Assembly (NCBI RefSeq): GCF_000586555.1
Contig: NZ_AZUC01000046.1
Span: 372,001-436,000, forward strand
DNA length: 64,000 bases
DNA from: Sporosarcina sp. D27
Lineage (GTDB): Bacteria; Bacillota; Bacilli; Bacillales_A; Planococcaceae
Direction of reading: 5' to 3'
The notes below the pieces were generated by a model that had not been told where the DNA came from, searched no databases, and saw only the letters and a list, made by a program, of their open reading frames with translations. Below, in pieces: positions 26,660-37,225 of this stretch. A program made the position numbers and the translations under genes. Every line of letters begins with the position of its first letter. Position 1 is the first letter of the stretch.

Positions 26660-26687
26660 TTGAGAATTGTTCAGATTCTGTTAAACT
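26660..26687 (+). promoter_or_regulatory. Sigma-A promoter of prli42
   Basis: TTGAGA (26660-26665) and TAAACT (26682-26687) with a 16-bp spacer, 34 bp before the start codon of the miniprotein. Confidence 0.55.
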
Positions 26688-26720
26688 AAATGTATCAAAC
26701 CAATTAAGGGGTTTTTGCAC

Positions 26721-26816
26721 ATGAGCAATAAAAAAGTTCAAAAAACGATTGTCATTATTATGATCGCTGCTATGGTTGCTTCAACTGTCTTGTTCGGTCT
26801 TAGCACATTATTTTAA
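26721..26816 (+). CDS. prli42: Stressosome-associated membrane miniprotein Prli42
   Basis: A 31-residue protein, MSNKKVQKTIVII followed by a single hydrophobic helix and a short tail. The pattern (short N-terminal Asn-Lys-Lys cytoplasmic part, one helix containing an MIAAM-ASTVLFG stretch) matches Prli42, which tethers the RsbR stressosome to the membrane in Listeria and is conserved through Firmicutes. AAGGGG stands 10 bp before ATG 26721, a sigma-A promoter lies upstream and a strong terminator follows, so it is a complete single-gene unit on the strand opposite to its neighbours. Recognition is by pattern; I have not aligned it. Confidence 0.85.
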   Translation: MSNKKVQKTIVIIMIAAMVASTVLFGLSTLF

Positions 26817-26833
26817 GAGAAGACATGAAAATG

Positions 26834-26872
26834 CAGGCCGGCATCAGTCACACTGATGCCGGCCTGTTTTTT
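26834..26872. terminator. Strong terminator shared by prli42 and brxB
   Basis: A perfect 15-bp GC-rich stem (CAGGCCGGCATCAGT and its complement) with a 3-nt loop and T6 on the plus strand. brxB ends at 26871 in convergent orientation. Confidence 0.9.
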
Positions 26873-27311
26873 ATAGTTCTTCGCAATACTGCTCAAACTG
26901 ATCTTGCAAGTTTGTCACAACAGACATTGGATCATGGCCTTCAATTTCATGACGTCCCACTTCAGCAACCATTTCTCCGTCTTTCATCAAGACGAATGAC
27001 GGTGAAGATGGTAGATGGTAATCTCCAAAGTGCATACGTGCTTGCGCAGTCGCTTCTTTGTCTTGTCCCGCAAATACTGTTACCAAGTGATCCGGACGCT
27101 TATCGTAGTGGATAGCATGAAGTGCTGCCGGACGTGCGATACCACCTGCACAGCCACATACCGAGTTAACCATGACAAGCGTTGTACCTTCACGTTTGAA
27201 CGCATTTTCAACGTCATCCGCTGTTTTCAATTGCTCATAGCCACCCGCTTCCATTTCTCCACGAGCCTGGCCAGTTATATCGTCCATATAAAAATTAAAA
27301 TCCATTGACAT
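26871..27311 (-). CDS. brxB: Bacilliredoxin BrxB (YqiW family)
   Basis: A 146-residue thioredoxin-fold protein of the bacilliredoxin family (DUF1094) with the unusual CGC active site at residues 52-54 (NSVCGCAGG). Bacilliredoxins remove bacillithiol from S-bacillithiolated proteins after oxidative stress. Placement near the bkd/methylmalonyl genes matches B. subtilis yqiW (brxB). ATG 27311 follows AGGGGGACAACTAG. It is monocistronic: a terminator lies at its 3' end and 108 bp separate it from meaB upstream. Confidence 0.93.
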   Translation of the reverse strand: MSMDFNFYMDDITGQARGEMEAGGYEQLKTADDVENAFKREGTTLVMVNSVCGCAGGIARPAALHAIHYDKRPDHLVTVFAGQDKEATAQARMHFGDYHLPSSPSFVLMKDGEMVAEVGRHEIEGHDPMSVVTNLQDQFEQYCEEL

Positions 27312-27419
27312 CTAGTTGTCCCCCTTTGGTGCATGATACTACTATCATACCAGTTTACGAGTGCGATGAAAACTGTTCAGCAAATTCGCTTGCTTATGCA
27401 AATTCGACAGCGATATTAA

Positions 27420-28514
27420 TTAGCGGCTTTGCTTATCAAAGAGTTGCTTAACGGCTCCAGTAACTGTTATCTGATCGCTCAATAGCTTTCCTTCCAGCTC
27501 TGAAACTTGCTGCTTGCGTCCTGGTTCACCGTAGAACGAATCGATCAAGTGATCATTGATCATCGAGTAGAACCAGCTTCGCGTTTGGGCTTGCCTTCTT
27601 TCTGTCCAATAATTCGACAGCTCCATCACAGCCCTGAACTCTTGAATCATTTCCCAAGTCTCCGACAACCCTGTTTCCTTAATGGAGGATACCGGTAAAG
27701 CGCGTGTTGTCCATCCGGGAGACGCAGGTTGAAGGAAATGAGCAAGCTGGCGATATTCTCTCACCGTTTTCTTTGCAAGTCGCACATTTTCTCCATCCGC
27801 TTTATGGACAATGATTCCATCAGCAAGTTCCATGATCCCTTTTTTCATCCCTTGAAGCTCGTCTCCAGCTCCTGTTAATGCAAGTAGTAGGAAAAAATCG
27901 GTCATCTCACGCACCGCAGTCTCAGACTGTCCGACTCCAACAGTTTCAACGAGAATGACATCATATCCAGCCGCTTCACATAATAACATCGTTTCTCGTG
28001 TTTTTCTGTGAACCCCGCCAAGCGTTCCAGCTGTAGGAGAGGGGCGGATGAAAGCCAGGGGATCGCGTGCTAGCAATTCCATTCGGGTTTTGTCGCCCAG
28101 AATACTTCCGCCAGTAATGGAAGAACTCGGATCGACCGCGAGAACAGCAACTTTATGTCCCGCTCTCGTCAGCATGAGTCCGAATGCCTCAATAAATGTA
28201 CTTTTCCCTGCTCCAGGAACACCTGTAATGCCGATCCGGATGCTGTTTCCGGTTTTAGGCAATAATGTACGCAGCAATTCCTGGCCAGCCGGTTTGTCAT
28301 GAATGGCGACACTTTCAAGAAGTGTGATCCCTTTTGCAAGACTAAGCCGAGAGCCTTCAGCAATTCCTTGAGAAAGCTCAGTAATTTCAATCGGCGCTTT
28401 GTTTCGTTTAAACTTTTTTCTTTTTACAGACTTCATGCCATCATGAGACGAATGCAGACCTTCCATAACGTTGAGCGTGGTTTCCTCCCGCACGTCCTCA
28501 TCACGTGGGTTCAC
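27420..28514 (-). CDS. meaB: Methylmalonyl-CoA mutase-associated GTPase MeaB
   Basis: A 364-residue G3E-family GTPase that guards and repairs B12-dependent methylmalonyl-CoA mutase. The P-loop GVPGAGKS is at residues 98-105, switch motifs include [18 protein letters not shown] and ETVGVGQSE, and the guanine-specificity motif is HKAD near 237. The start is GTG 28514, which overlaps the TGA of mutB (GTGA), so it is translationally coupled to the mutase it serves. An N-terminal extension of about 40 Lys/Glu-rich residues precedes the MeaB core. Confidence 0.94.
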   Translation of the reverse strand: MNPRDEDVREETTLNVMEGLHSSHDGMKSVKRKKFKRNKAPIEITELSQGIAEGSRLSLAKGITLLESVAIHDKPAGQELLRTLLPKTGNSIRIGITGVPGAGKSTFIEAFGLMLTRAGHKVAVLAVDPSSSITGGSILGDKTRMELLARDPLAFIRPSPTAGTLGGVHRKTRETMLLCEAAGYDVILVETVGVGQSETAVREMTDFFLLLALTGAGDELQGMKKGIMELADGIIVHKADGENVRLAKKTVREYRQLAHFLQPASPGWTTRALPVSSIKETGLSETWEMIQEFRAVMELSNYWTERRQAQTRSWFYSMINDHLIDSFYGEPGRKQQVSELEGKLLSDQITVTGAVKQLFDKQSR

Positions 28515-30670
28515 TCCATCACTTCCTCATAACCTAGTTGACGATAGATCTCTTCAATTACTTTTTGAGCAGCTACTGGAATGACGGTCCCTGGACCAAA
28601 AATAGCTGCTGCACCATTCTCCCGAAGGAATTCATAGTCTTGCGCAGGTATGACACCGCCGACAATGACAAGGATATCTGGTCTTCCTATCTTCGCTAAC
28701 TCTGCGCGTAATGCTGGAACGAGTGTTTTGTGTCCAGCAGCAAGCGAACTTACACCAATGACATGGACATCATTTTCAGCTGCTTGCAACGCTGTTTCTT
28801 CAGGCGTCTGGAAAAGCGGACCAATGTCAACATCAAAACCAAGGTCAGCGAAAGAGGAAGCAATTACTTTTGCTCCACGGTCATGTCCATCTTGCCCCAT
28901 TTTTGCGACCAGGATCCGTGGACGACGGCCTTCATTATCCAAAAACTCGTCTGTCATCGATTTCACTTCATCGATTTCTTCCGCGTTTGAGAAGTTTTGA
29001 CTATAAACACCGCTCACAGATCGAATGACCGCTTTGTGTCTACCTGAGACCGCTTCTATCGCATCTGAAATCTCTCCTATTGTGGCACGCGCTCTCGCTG
29101 CATTCACAGCTAGTGCCAGCAAGTTGCCTGTTCCTTCTTTGGCACTCTTCGAGAGTTCCATAAGTGCTTGTTCAACCAACTGATCGTCCCGTTCTTCTTT
29201 CATGCGATGGATACGGTCAATTTGCTTTTGACGGACTAACGTATTATCGATATCTAAAATATCGATGGGTTCTTCCTGATCTAAGCGATATTTGTTCACA
29301 CCGACAATCGTTTCTCTCTTCGAATCGATTTTTGCTTGTCGTTTTGCAGCTGCTTCTTCAATTTTCATCTTTGGAAGACCGGTTTCAATCGCTTTCGCCA
29401 TTCCACCTAATTCTTCGATTTCTTCGATTAATTCCCAGGCTTTTTCAACAAGCTCATTCGTAAGCGACTCGACATAATAAGAGCCCCCCCATGGATCGAT
29501 TGTTTTCGTCATCATCGTTTCTTCCTGCAAGAATAACTGTGTATTCCTCGCAATTCGCGCAGAGAAATCTGTCGGTAACGCAATTGCCTCATCTAGAGCG
29601 TTTGTGTGCAACGATTGTGTATGTCCCATTGCGGCAGCATTAGCCTCAATTAGCGTGCGTGTTACGTTATTAAAGGGATCTTGTTCGGTCAAACTCCATC
29701 CAGATGTCTGAGAGTGAGTTCTTAGGGCTAAAGACTTCGAGTTCTTTGGTTCGAACGTTTTCATCATTTTTGCCCAAATAATCCGTGCTGCCCGCATTTT
29801 GGCAATTTCCATGAAATAATTCATGCCGATTGCCCAGAAAAACGACAATCTGGGAGCAAAAGAGTCAATATCTATTCCAGCTTTCAGTCCTGTTCGGACA
29901 TATTCTAAACCGTCAGCAAGTGTATAGGCCAGTTCAATATCCGCCGTCGCACCAGCTTCTTGCATGTGATAACCAGAAATCGAAATTGAGTTGAACTTCG
30001 GCATATTCTTTGATGTATAGTCAAAAATGTCAGCAATAATGCGCATCGACATTTCTGGAGGGAATATATACGTATTCCTTACCATGTATTCTTTTAAAAT
30101 ATCATTTTGAATTGTACCAGCAAGTTGCTCAGGAGAAACCCCTTGTTCTTCAGCTGCGACAATGTAGAATGCCATTATCGGCAAAACGGCACCGTTCATC
30201 GTCATCGATACGGACATCTGATCAAGAGGGATGCCATCGAATAAGATTTTCATATCTTCAACTGAATCGATTGCAACCCCTGCTTTTCCTACATCGCCCG
30301 TTACACGGGGATGATCGGAATCATAGCCTCGATGTGTCGCCAAATCGAATGCGACTGATAACCCTTTTTGCCCCATCGCGAGATTCCTTCGGTAAAATGC
30401 ATTACTTTCTTCAGCAGTTGAAAACCCGGCATATTGACGTACGGTCCACGGACGAGCGACATACATAGTCGGATATGGACCTCTTGTATTTGGTGCTATT
30501 CCCGGAAAGTCCCCTAAGTGATCGAGTCCCTTTCTATCCTCGGAAGTATAGAACGGCTTAACTTGAATTCCTTCATTTGTTAGAAATGATTCCGTCACTT
30601 CGTTCTGACCAGATATCGATTTCTGAGTCACATGGTTAATATCCACTTTGCTAAAATCAGGCTTCTTCAT
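28511..30670 (-). CDS. mutB: Methylmalonyl-CoA mutase large (catalytic) subunit
   Basis: A 719-residue adenosylcobalamin enzyme that isomerises (R)-methylmalonyl-CoA to succinyl-CoA. The N-terminal TIM barrel carries the substrate-binding stretch [18 protein letters not shown] near residues 65-85, and the C-terminal B12 domain has the base-off motif DGHDRG near residue 593 with the SLAAGH and GGVIP partners. ATG 30670 follows AAGGGAGG and overlaps the mutA stop (ATGA); the open frame extends upstream inside mutA without a site. It is co-transcribed with mutA and meaB. Confidence 0.96.
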   Translation of the reverse strand: MKKPDFSKVDINHVTQKSISGQNEVTESFLTNEGIQVKPFYTSEDRKGLDHLGDFPGIAPNTRGPYPTMYVARPWTVRQYAGFSTAEESNAFYRRNLAMGQKGLSVAFDLATHRGYDSDHPRVTGDVGKAGVAIDSVEDMKILFDGIPLDQMSVSMTMNGAVLPIMAFYIVAAEEQGVSPEQLAGTIQNDILKEYMVRNTYIFPPEMSMRIIADIFDYTSKNMPKFNSISISGYHMQEAGATADIELAYTLADGLEYVRTGLKAGIDIDSFAPRLSFFWAIGMNYFMEIAKMRAARIIWAKMMKTFEPKNSKSLALRTHSQTSGWSLTEQDPFNNVTRTLIEANAAAMGHTQSLHTNALDEAIALPTDFSARIARNTQLFLQEETMMTKTIDPWGGSYYVESLTNELVEKAWELIEEIEELGGMAKAIETGLPKMKIEEAAAKRQAKIDSKRETIVGVNKYRLDQEEPIDILDIDNTLVRQKQIDRIHRMKEERDDQLVEQALMELSKSAKEGTGNLLALAVNAARARATIGEISDAIEAVSGRHKAVIRSVSGVYSQNFSNAEEIDEVKSMTDEFLDNEGRRPRILVAKMGQDGHDRGAKVIASSFADLGFDVDIGPLFQTPEETALQAAENDVHVIGVSSLAAGHKTLVPALRAELAKIGRPDILVIVGGVIPAQDYEFLRENGAAAIFGPGTVIPVAAQKVIEEIYRQLGYEEVME

Positions 30671-32337
30671 GCTTCTGCGCCTCCCTTGCAACGATTGAGA
30701 ATTTGAGTAAGCTTCCCAATACGATCTTGTCCGTTGTATACAAATCCATCTAGTCCGCTTGCCAGCCATCTGTCCGTTAACTCTTCACTCACACGTCCTG
30801 CAACATCCAATAGAAGACTTTGAGGCTTATTTGCAATTAGTTCTGCAGTAACCTGTTCCGTCATATCTGGAGCAGCACACACGATTGCATAGTCTGGTTT
30901 CTCCAGTTTCAGCCATTCAATGGCTGAGACGGAATCTGGAAATGCTGGACTATGTTGGGCAGTTAACCCACCTGTTGCCAGAAACCCTGTTGCAAAATCA
31001 GCTCGAGGTTTATACGATTTCAAGCTACCGAATACGAGTAGTCGAATATCAATCGGCTGTTCAGCAGCCTTCTTACGCAACTCCTCAAAAGGATAAGCCG
31101 GACGTGATGCCTCGACTCTAAAAGCATTGTCTGCTAAAACATGATTCTCAGGATCAGCATAGACACTTGTTCCAATCAATGAAGTGACTCCAGTCGCAGC
31201 ATCTGCTTTTCGTTCATCGGCAAGCTTTTGCAACTGACCGGATTGTAGGTAAGCTTCTCTTCCGCCACTTTGCTCAATCTCCAAGAACCGCTCCCACGCT
31301 TTTTGAACTAATTCATCCGTCAGTTGTTCGATGAAGTACGAACCACCACCAGGGTCAATAACTTTGTCTGCATGCGTTTCTTCTCGAATAATAAGTTGTA
31401 CATTTCGAGCGTATCGGAGTGACTGTGCCGTATTCCCTGTCAATTCGTTATAAGGATAAACCGTTAGCCAGTCGGCTCCACCTAAAACTGCGGAAAATGC
31501 GCTATTTCCTGCTCTCAGCAAGTTTACATAGGGATCTATTTTAGAAAATGATCTCAGTGAAGTTACCCCGATTATGGGCACAGGATTTAATTCGTATTCA
31601 CCGTATGCGTTGCTGAACAATTGCCATAAAGTACGGAACGCTCGAAATTTTGAGATTTCCATAAAGAAATGAGTATCTGCAGGGAATCTAAAAAAGACAT
31701 TCTTACTAAATTGATCAAATGAAGCCGCTTTTGTTGCGAGTTCCGAAGCTTCCGATAATGCAATTGCAAGCTCAGTGACACTATCTGCCCCATTCATATG
31801 AAGAGGTTCCAGGTCGATGCCGAGAGTTCTGATTTGTTCATATCCTAAAGGCAAGTCAAATTCAGTAGTCAACAATAAACCTGTCACTTTTTCGCGTTCA
31901 TCTGAAGGAATCAGATCAAATACTTCAAGCAAACGATCTTGAGATCCAATATGAAAGAATGCAATTGGATACTTTTTCATCAATGCGGCAAGTGCATGTA
32001 AAGAATCATCGTTCCATTCAATCGGTGTTCTTCCATCGATAAAGATCGCTTCATTTCCCTTTTCAAGACTTTCAGACATCGAAGCAATCCACTCTGATCC
32101 TATACTTCCAGCTGTCGGTTGCGCACTTATCCATTTTTGTTGACTTGGACGTATATTTTTTATTGGTTGGGGGCGTGTTGCATAAAGTGGATTTAGTGTT
32201 ATTCCTTCTACTGTTTTTGTTTTGAGTGAGTCTACTGTCTTTCCTTTCAATGACCGCTCTGCTACCTTTTCCCATTCGTTCCAATCTGGAAGCTCAAATC
32301 GCTGTTGCATCATGTTATGTATGTCAGAGTTGCTCAT
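30667..32337 (-). CDS. mutA: Methylmalonyl-CoA mutase small subunit
   Basis: A 556-residue partner of MutB with the same barrel fold ([16 protein letters not shown] near residue 325 and a FRAFRTLW stretch) but a degenerate C-terminal domain: no DxHxxG cobalamin motif is present where MutB has one, as expected for the non-catalytic subunit. It forms the heterodimer required for stable mutase. It is the first gene of mutA-mutB-meaB; ATG 32337 follows AGGGAGGG. No cobalamin riboswitch is visible in the 110-bp gap between it and the bkd operon terminator. Confidence 0.93.
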   Translation of the reverse strand: MSNSDIHNMMQQRFELPDWNEWEKVAERSLKGKTVDSLKTKTVEGITLNPLYATRPQPIKNIRPSQQKWISAQPTAGSIGSEWIASMSESLEKGNEAIFIDGRTPIEWNDDSLHALAALMKKYPIAFFHIGSQDRLLEVFDLIPSDEREKVTGLLLTTEFDLPLGYEQIRTLGIDLEPLHMNGADSVTELAIALSEASELATKAASFDQFSKNVFFRFPADTHFFMEISKFRAFRTLWQLFSNAYGEYELNPVPIIGVTSLRSFSKIDPYVNLLRAGNSAFSAVLGGADWLTVYPYNELTGNTAQSLRYARNVQLIIREETHADKVIDPGGGSYFIEQLTDELVQKAWERFLEIEQSGGREAYLQSGQLQKLADERKADAATGVTSLIGTSVYADPENHVLADNAFRVEASRPAYPFEELRKKAAEQPIDIRLLVFGSLKSYKPRADFATGFLATGGLTAQHSPAFPDSVSAIEWLKLEKPDYAIVCAAPDMTEQVTAELIANKPQSLLLDVAGRVSEELTDRWLASGLDGFVYNGQDRIGKLTQILNRCKGGAEA

Positions 32338-32396
32338 TTAAAATCCCTCCCTGTATTACTGTTATCTCATAGTGTACCTGAAATGGATCCTGCTTG

Positions 32397-32442
32397 AAAA
32401 GACAACCCCCACGTCCATTCTTTATATGGCCGAGGGGGTTGT
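32397..32442 (-). terminator. Terminator of the bkd operon
   Basis: On the minus strand ACAACCCCC (32442-32434) pairs with GGGGGTTGT (32410-32402), followed by CTTTTC. It sits directly after bkdB. Confidence 0.8.
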
Positions 32443-32452
32443 TGTGTCTAGG

Positions 32453-33769
32453 TTAGTAGACAGATGTTGTTTCAGATGAAACGTTCTCTAGTATTTCTTT
32501 TACGCGAGCTAAGAAATGCCCTGCTACTAGACCGTCTAATACACGGTGGTCCAATGACAGACAGAGGTTGACCATATCCCGAACTCCAATCATTCCGTTG
32601 TCCATGACAACAGGACGTTTCACGATAGATTCCACTTGGAGAATTGCTGCTTGCGGATGGTTTATGATCCCCATTGACTGAACAGAACCGAATGATCCTG
32701 TGTTATTGACAGTAAACGTACCACCTTGCATTTCAGAAGATTTCAGTTTACCAGAACGAACTTTTCCAGCAAGCTCTGTTATCTCACGGCCAATGCCTTT
32801 AATTGTTTTCTCATCTGCTTGCTGAATCACTGGGACATACAATGCTTCGTCAGTTGCTACAGCAATCGAAATGTTGATGTCTTTTTTCTGCACGATTTTG
32901 TCGCCCGCCCACATTGAATTCATCATTGGGAATTCTTTCAATGCTTGAGAAACTGCTTTGACGAAAAATGCGAAGTACGTCAAGTTGAAGCCTTCTTTTT
33001 GCTTGAATTCCTTTTTGAGCGAATCGCGGTATTTCACCATTTCCGTAACGTCGACTTCAATCATCGTCCACGCATGTGGTGCTTCGTGTTTAGACTTTAG
33101 CATGTTATTTGCGATTGCACGGCGTACTCCAGTAACCGGAATTTCAATATCTCCTGGAACAACAGGTACATTAGTTGCTCCCTGTGAAGGTGCACTTGGG
33201 GCTGAAGCTGGTGCAGATGGCTGAACTTCAGTTTGTGCCGGAACTTCAGTTGTTACTGATTTAGGTTGTGGCTTTTCACCACTATCAATAATTGCTTGAA
33301 TGTCTTTACGAGTAATCCGACCATCGCGACCTGAACCATCGACATCAGCAAGATTAATATCATGATCTTGTGAAAGACGAAGAACAGCTGGTGAATAACG
33401 ACCTGCAGCAGCGCCCTTTTCTTTCTTCACAGGACTGTTTGGTTTTTGTGAACCTTCTGCGGGCATTTCGTTCGCTGGCTCTTTTTGAGCTGGTGCTGCT
33501 TCTGGCTGAGCAGACTCGCTGCTTCCGCCTTCAGTTTCCATCGTACAAACGATTTCACCTACAGCGACTGTTTGGCCCTCTTGAACCAAGATTTCTTTAA
33601 TCGTTCCTGTGAATGATGAAGGTACCTCAGCTGTTACTTTATCTGTATTCACTTCTGCAAGTGAGTCATACTTCTCTACATGATCACCTGGCTTCACAAG
33701 CCATTTCTCAATCGTACCTTCTGTTACACTCTCACCGAGTTGAGGCATTTTAATGGATTCAATTGCCAC
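32453..33769 (-). CDS. bkdB: Branched-chain alpha-keto acid dehydrogenase E2 (BkdB)
   Basis: A 438-residue dihydrolipoyl acyltransferase. Domains in order: lipoyl domain with the attachment Lys44 (NTDKVTAE), an Ala/Pro/Glu-rich linker (about 80-120), the peripheral subunit-binding domain around YSPAVLRLSQDH to DGRITRKDI (about 122-160), a second Pro/Ala linker, and the catalytic acetyltransferase-like domain ending with the active-site SLDHRVLDG. It forms the core that binds E1 and E3 and transfers the branched acyl group to CoA. Last gene of the bkd operon. Confidence 0.95.
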   Translation of the reverse strand: MAIESIKMPQLGESVTEGTIEKWLVKPGDHVEKYDSLAEVNTDKVTAEVPSSFTGTIKEILVQEGQTVAVGEIVCTMETEGGSSESAQPEAAPAQKEPANEMPAEGSQKPNSPVKKEKGAAAGRYSPAVLRLSQDHDINLADVDGSGRDGRITRKDIQAIIDSGEKPQPKSVTTEVPAQTEVQPSAPASAPSAPSQGATNVPVVPGDIEIPVTGVRRAIANNMLKSKHEAPHAWTMIEVDVTEMVKYRDSLKKEFKQKEGFNLTYFAFFVKAVSQALKEFPMMNSMWAGDKIVQKKDINISIAVATDEALYVPVIQQADEKTIKGIGREITELAGKVRSGKLKSSEMQGGTFTVNNTGSFGSVQSMGIINHPQAAILQVESIVKRPVVMDNGMIGVRDMVNLCLSLDHRVLDGLVAGHFLARVKEILENVSSETTSVY

Positions 33770-33790
33770 TGGATTTCCCTCCGTTCATTA

Positions 33791-34774
33791 TTAAAATTCA
33801 GCTAACTCCCGTGCTGCTTTTTCTACTTTATCCGGATTCACCATAAAGAATTTCTCCATTGTTGGAGCGTACGGCATTGCAGGAATATCAGGTCCAGCGA
33901 GACGTTGGATCGGAGCGTCTAAGTCGAATAAGCAGTTTTCTGAAATAATGGCTGCCACTTCGCTCATAATGCTGCCTTCTTTGTTATCTTCTGTAACAAG
34001 AAGAACTTTTCCTGTCTTTTTAGCCGCTTCGATGATTGCTTCTTTATCCAACGGGTAAATCGTTCTCAAATCGAGAATGTGTGCTGAAATCCCGTCTTCT
34101 GCAAGACGCTCTGCAGCTTGTAGAGCAAAGTGGACACATAGACCATATGTGATAATCGTAATGTCTTCCCCTTCGCGTTTTACATCTGCTTTTCCGATTT
34201 CTATTGTATATTCTTCTTCAGGTACTTCGCCTTTAATAAGTCTATACGCACGCTTATGTTCAAAGAACAGCACTGGATCATCATCACGAATTGCTGCTTT
34301 TAGAAGACCTTTCGCATCGTATGGAGTGGATGGGATAACAATTTTAAGTCCAGGAGTTCCTGCAAACATCGATTCCACAGATTGTGAATGATAAAGAGCA
34401 CCGTGAACGCCACCACCAAATGGTGCACGTACAACAAGTGGACAAGACCAGTCATTATTTGAACGGTAGCGGATTTTTGCCGCTTCCGAAACAATCTGAT
34501 TGACCGCAGGCATTATGAAGTCAGCAAACTGCATTTCAGCAATTGGACGCATGCCGTACATCGCAGCACCAATTGCAACACCAGCAATCGCTGATTCGGC
34601 AAGAGGAGTATCGAGTGCACGGTATTCACCGTATTTATCGTACAAACCTGTTGTTGCTTTGAAAACGCCACCTTTACGACCTACGTCTTCTCCCATTACG
34701 AAAACGTTTTCGTCACGTTCCATTTCTTCTGCCATAGCACTTGTAATTGCATCGATATATGAAATGACCGCCAT
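33791..34774 (-). CDS. bkdAB: Branched-chain keto acid dehydrogenase E1 beta (BkdAB)
   Basis: A 327-residue transketolase-like beta subunit. The N-terminal half shows the GEDVGRKGGVFKAT and ALDTPLAESAIAG motifs near residues 27-70, and the C-terminal transketolase domain includes LDLRTIYPLDKEAI. With the alpha subunit it binds thiamine diphosphate and decarboxylates 2-oxoisovalerate, 2-oxo-3-methylvalerate and 2-oxoisocaproate. Its ATG 34774 shares one base with the bkdAA stop (TGATG), so synthesis of the two subunits is coupled. Confidence 0.95.
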   Translation of the reverse strand: MAVISYIDAITSAMAEEMERDENVFVMGEDVGRKGGVFKATTGLYDKYGEYRALDTPLAESAIAGVAIGAAMYGMRPIAEMQFADFIMPAVNQIVSEAAKIRYRSNNDWSCPLVVRAPFGGGVHGALYHSQSVESMFAGTPGLKIVIPSTPYDAKGLLKAAIRDDDPVLFFEHKRAYRLIKGEVPEEEYTIEIGKADVKREGEDITIITYGLCVHFALQAAERLAEDGISAHILDLRTIYPLDKEAIIEAAKKTGKVLLVTEDNKEGSIMSEVAAIISENCLFDLDAPIQRLAGPDIPAMPYAPTMEKFFMVNPDKVEKAARELAEF

Positions 34775-35781
34775 CAGTCGTTCCCTCCTTGTTCAGCATA
34801 TACGTGTCGAAGTGCATACTCTGCATCTGCATAAGGAGCTGCTTCTGCATAATCTGTCGCTTCGTTCACTTGCTTCATGATCCGCTCTTCGATTTCGCTA
34901 TTCAGCTCATCTGTAAGCACTCCAGCTTCTTTCAAATAATTAGCAAACTTAGGGATTGGATCGAGTTTACGCTCTGTTTCCAACTCTTCAGCATCACGAT
35001 ACAAACGATGATCATCATCAGATGAGTGAGCCGTCAAGCGATAACATACTGCTTCGACGAGACTTGGTCCATCTCCACGACGTGCTCTGTCTGCCGCTTC
35101 TTTCACGACTTTATAGACTTCAAGTGGATCTGTTCCATCTACTGTTGTCCCCGGCATACCGTAACCAGCTGCACGATCTGCTACATGTTCACATGCAAGT
35201 TGCTTCTCAACTGGAACTGAAATTGCATATTTATTGTTTTCTACCATGACAACAGTAGGCAATTTGTGTACGCCTGCAAAGTTCATACCTTCGTGGAAAT
35301 CTCCTTGGTTAGAAGACCCTTCACCAAGTGTTGTGAATGTAATGAAGTCTTCGCCTTTAATCTTCGCTGCAAGTGCAACCCCTACTGCGTGTGGAAGTTG
35401 TGTCGTAACAGGTGAAGAACCTGTCAATATACGATTCTTGCGTTGTCCGAAGTGACCTGGCATCTGTCTTCCACCTGAGTTCGGATCCTCTGCTTTCGCA
35501 AATGCTGAAAGCATCAAATCTTTCGGCGTCATACCGAAGTGTAAAACGACTCCCATGTCGCGATAGTATGGAGCAGTCCAGTCTTTATCTTTATCGAGTG
35601 CATATGCAGCTCCTACTTGTGCAGCTTCTTGTCCTTGACAAGAAATAACAAATGGAACTTTACCTGCACGATTCAGAAGCCACATACGCTCATCTATTTT
35701 TCGAGCCATTAACATTGTTTCATAGATTTGTAATACATCATCATTCGTGAGCCCAAGCTCTTCGTGGCGGTTTGTTGCCAT
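34774..35781 (-). CDS. bkdAA: Branched-chain keto acid dehydrogenase E1 alpha (BkdAA)
   Basis: A 335-residue thiamine-diphosphate-binding alpha subunit. Visible landmarks are RKIDERMWLLNRAGKVPF, the GDFHEGMNFA cofactor region following GEGSSNQ, and the loop RLTAHSSDDDHRLYR that becomes phosphorylated in animal homologues but not in bacteria. ATG 35781 follows AAAAGGGGGAAA; the frame is open 13 codons further into lpd without a site. It belongs to the bkd operon between lpd and bkdAB. Confidence 0.95.
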   Translation of the reverse strand: MATNRHEELGLTNDDVLQIYETMLMARKIDERMWLLNRAGKVPFVISCQGQEAAQVGAAYALDKDKDWTAPYYRDMGVVLHFGMTPKDLMLSAFAKAEDPNSGGRQMPGHFGQRKNRILTGSSPVTTQLPHAVGVALAAKIKGEDFITFTTLGEGSSNQGDFHEGMNFAGVHKLPTVVMVENNKYAISVPVEKQLACEHVADRAAGYGMPGTTVDGTDPLEVYKVVKEAADRARRGDGPSLVEAVCYRLTAHSSDDDHRLYRDAEELETERKLDPIPKFANYLKEAGVLTDELNSEIEERIMKQVNEATDYAEAAPYADAEYALRHVYAEQGGND

Positions 35782-35797
35782 GATTATTTCCCCCTTT

Positions 35798-37225
35798 TTA
35801 CATGTGGATTGCTTTACCATCTACAGCTAATGCGGCTTCACCAATCACTTCTGAGAGTGACGGATGAGGATGAATCGTTTCTGCAACTTCCCAAGGCGTT
35901 GCGTCTAATACCATAGCTAAGCCTGCTTCAGAGATCATGTCGGTAACGCCTGCACCAATCATGTGTACACCGAGAATATCATCAGTTTTTTCATCCGCAA
36001 CAATTTTCACAAAGCCGTCTGCTTTTCCATTTACCAGTGCTTTGCCTACTGCTTGGAATGGGAATTTACCGATTTTCACAGTGAATCCGCGATCTTTCGC
36101 CTGTTTTTCGGTAATACCTACGCTTGCTGCTTCAGGGCTTGAATAGATACAACGTGAGATTTTTTCATAATCCATAGGCTCTGGAGTGTGATTCGCGATG
36201 TGTTCTATCGCTGCAATTCCTTCGTGAGAGGCAACGTGTGCAAGTTGTAGTCCACCGATACAATCCCCAATCGCATAGATATGACTTTCCTTTGTTTGGA
36301 ACGTCGGTTTTGTTTTAATGTATCCTTTTTCAACTTCAATATCTGTATTCTCAATTCCGATTCCTTCAGTATTGGCTTGACGGCCAACTGAGACTAGAAC
36401 TTTTTCTGCAGTGAAACTTTGAGTAGAATCACCAATTTCTGCTGAAATGGTTACATTCTCTGAAGTCTTTTCAACTGTTTCAGGAAGCACTTTTGCACCT
36501 GTAACGAATTTGATGCCTTTTTTCTCAAGAAGTTTTTTCATCTCTTTTGAAATGTCTTCGTCTTCAGTAGGAAGAATTCGATCTGCGTACTCAACTACCG
36601 TAATGTCAACTCCAAAATCGTTAAGCATCGAAGCCCACTCGATTCCAATGACACCGCCACCGATGATTAGCATTGAAGATGGCAATGACTCAAGAGCCAA
36701 TGCGCCGTCTGAAGAAAGGATTTGCTGTTCGTCCAACTCTAGACCTGGCAATGTTCTAGGACGTGATCCGGTTGCAAGGACTAGGTTTTTCAGAATGAGC
36801 ATTTCGTTTTCTTCACCGTTATTCATCTCAACAGAAATGGTTCCTGGCATCGGGGAGAAGATAGAGGGTCCAAGCATTCTGCCTGTTCCTTCATAGACAT
36901 CGATCTTACCCTTTTTCATAAGACCTTGAACACCTTTATAGAGTTGGTCGACGATAGACTTCTTTCTTTCTTGAACAGCTGAGAAATTAAGTGTAACGCC
37001 TTCTGTTTCAACACCAAAACTTTGAGCTTTTTCTTTCGTCAGCTGGTAAACTTCTGCACTTTTCAATAATGCTTTACTAGGAATACATCCTTTATGTAAG
37101 CATGTACCGCCTAATTTTCCTTTTTCAACGAGCGCTGTTTTCAGACCAAGCTGTGCAGAACGAATGGCAGCTACATATCCGCCTGTTCCGCCACCAAGAA
37201 TTACTACATCATATTCTTGAGCCAA
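35798..37225 (-). CDS. lpd: Dihydrolipoamide dehydrogenase (E3) of the Bkd complex
   Basis: A 475-residue flavoprotein disulfide reductase that reoxidises the lipoyl arm of BkdB with NAD+. It carries the FAD motif [10 protein letters not shown] at residues 11-20, the redox disulfide Cys42/Cys47 (GGTCLHKGC), the NAD-binding [11 protein letters not shown] motif and the C-terminal active-site HPHPSLSE with the catalytic His-Glu pair. It overlaps the end of buk by 17 bp and is placed inside the bkd operon, so it is likely dedicated to the branched-chain complex. Confidence 0.95.
   Translation of the reverse strand: MAQEYDVVILGGGTGGYVAAIRSAQLGLKTALVEKGKLGGTCLHKGCIPSKALLKSAEVYQLTKEKAQSFGVETEGVTLNFSAVQERKKSIVDQLYKGVQGLMKKGKIDVYEGTGRMLGPSIFSPMPGTISVEMNNGEENEMLILKNLVLATGSRPRTLPGLELDEQQILSSDGALALESLPSSMLIIGGGVIGIEWASMLNDFGVDITVVEYADRILPTEDEDISKEMKKLLEKKGIKFVTGAKVLPETVEKTSENVTISAEIGDSTQSFTAEKVLVSVGRQANTEGIGIENTDIEVEKGYIKTKPTFQTKESHIYAIGDCIGGLQLAHVASHEGIAAIEHIANHTPEPMDYEKISRCIYSSPEAASVGITEKQAKDRGFTVKIGKFPFQAVGKALVNGKADGFVKIVADEKTDDILGVHMIGAGVTDMISEAGLAMVLDATPWEVAETIHPHPSLSEVIGEAALAVDGKAIHM

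Noticed and set aside
27402..27408. TTCGACA (0A-box core) upstream of the meaB end
   Set aside because: It lies at the 3' end of meaB behind brxB and not near a promoter; a 7-mer of this kind is expected several times by chance in 64 kb.
28511..30769. Longer mutB frame starting inside mutA
   Set aside because: The additional 33 residues come from antisense-like composition in the mutA 3' end; ATG 30670 has a strong site and the ATGA overlap.
32338..32396. Cobalamin riboswitch before mutA
   Set aside because: The 5' region is too short and lacks the B12-box and the extended structure; no other riboswitch class was recognised in the window.
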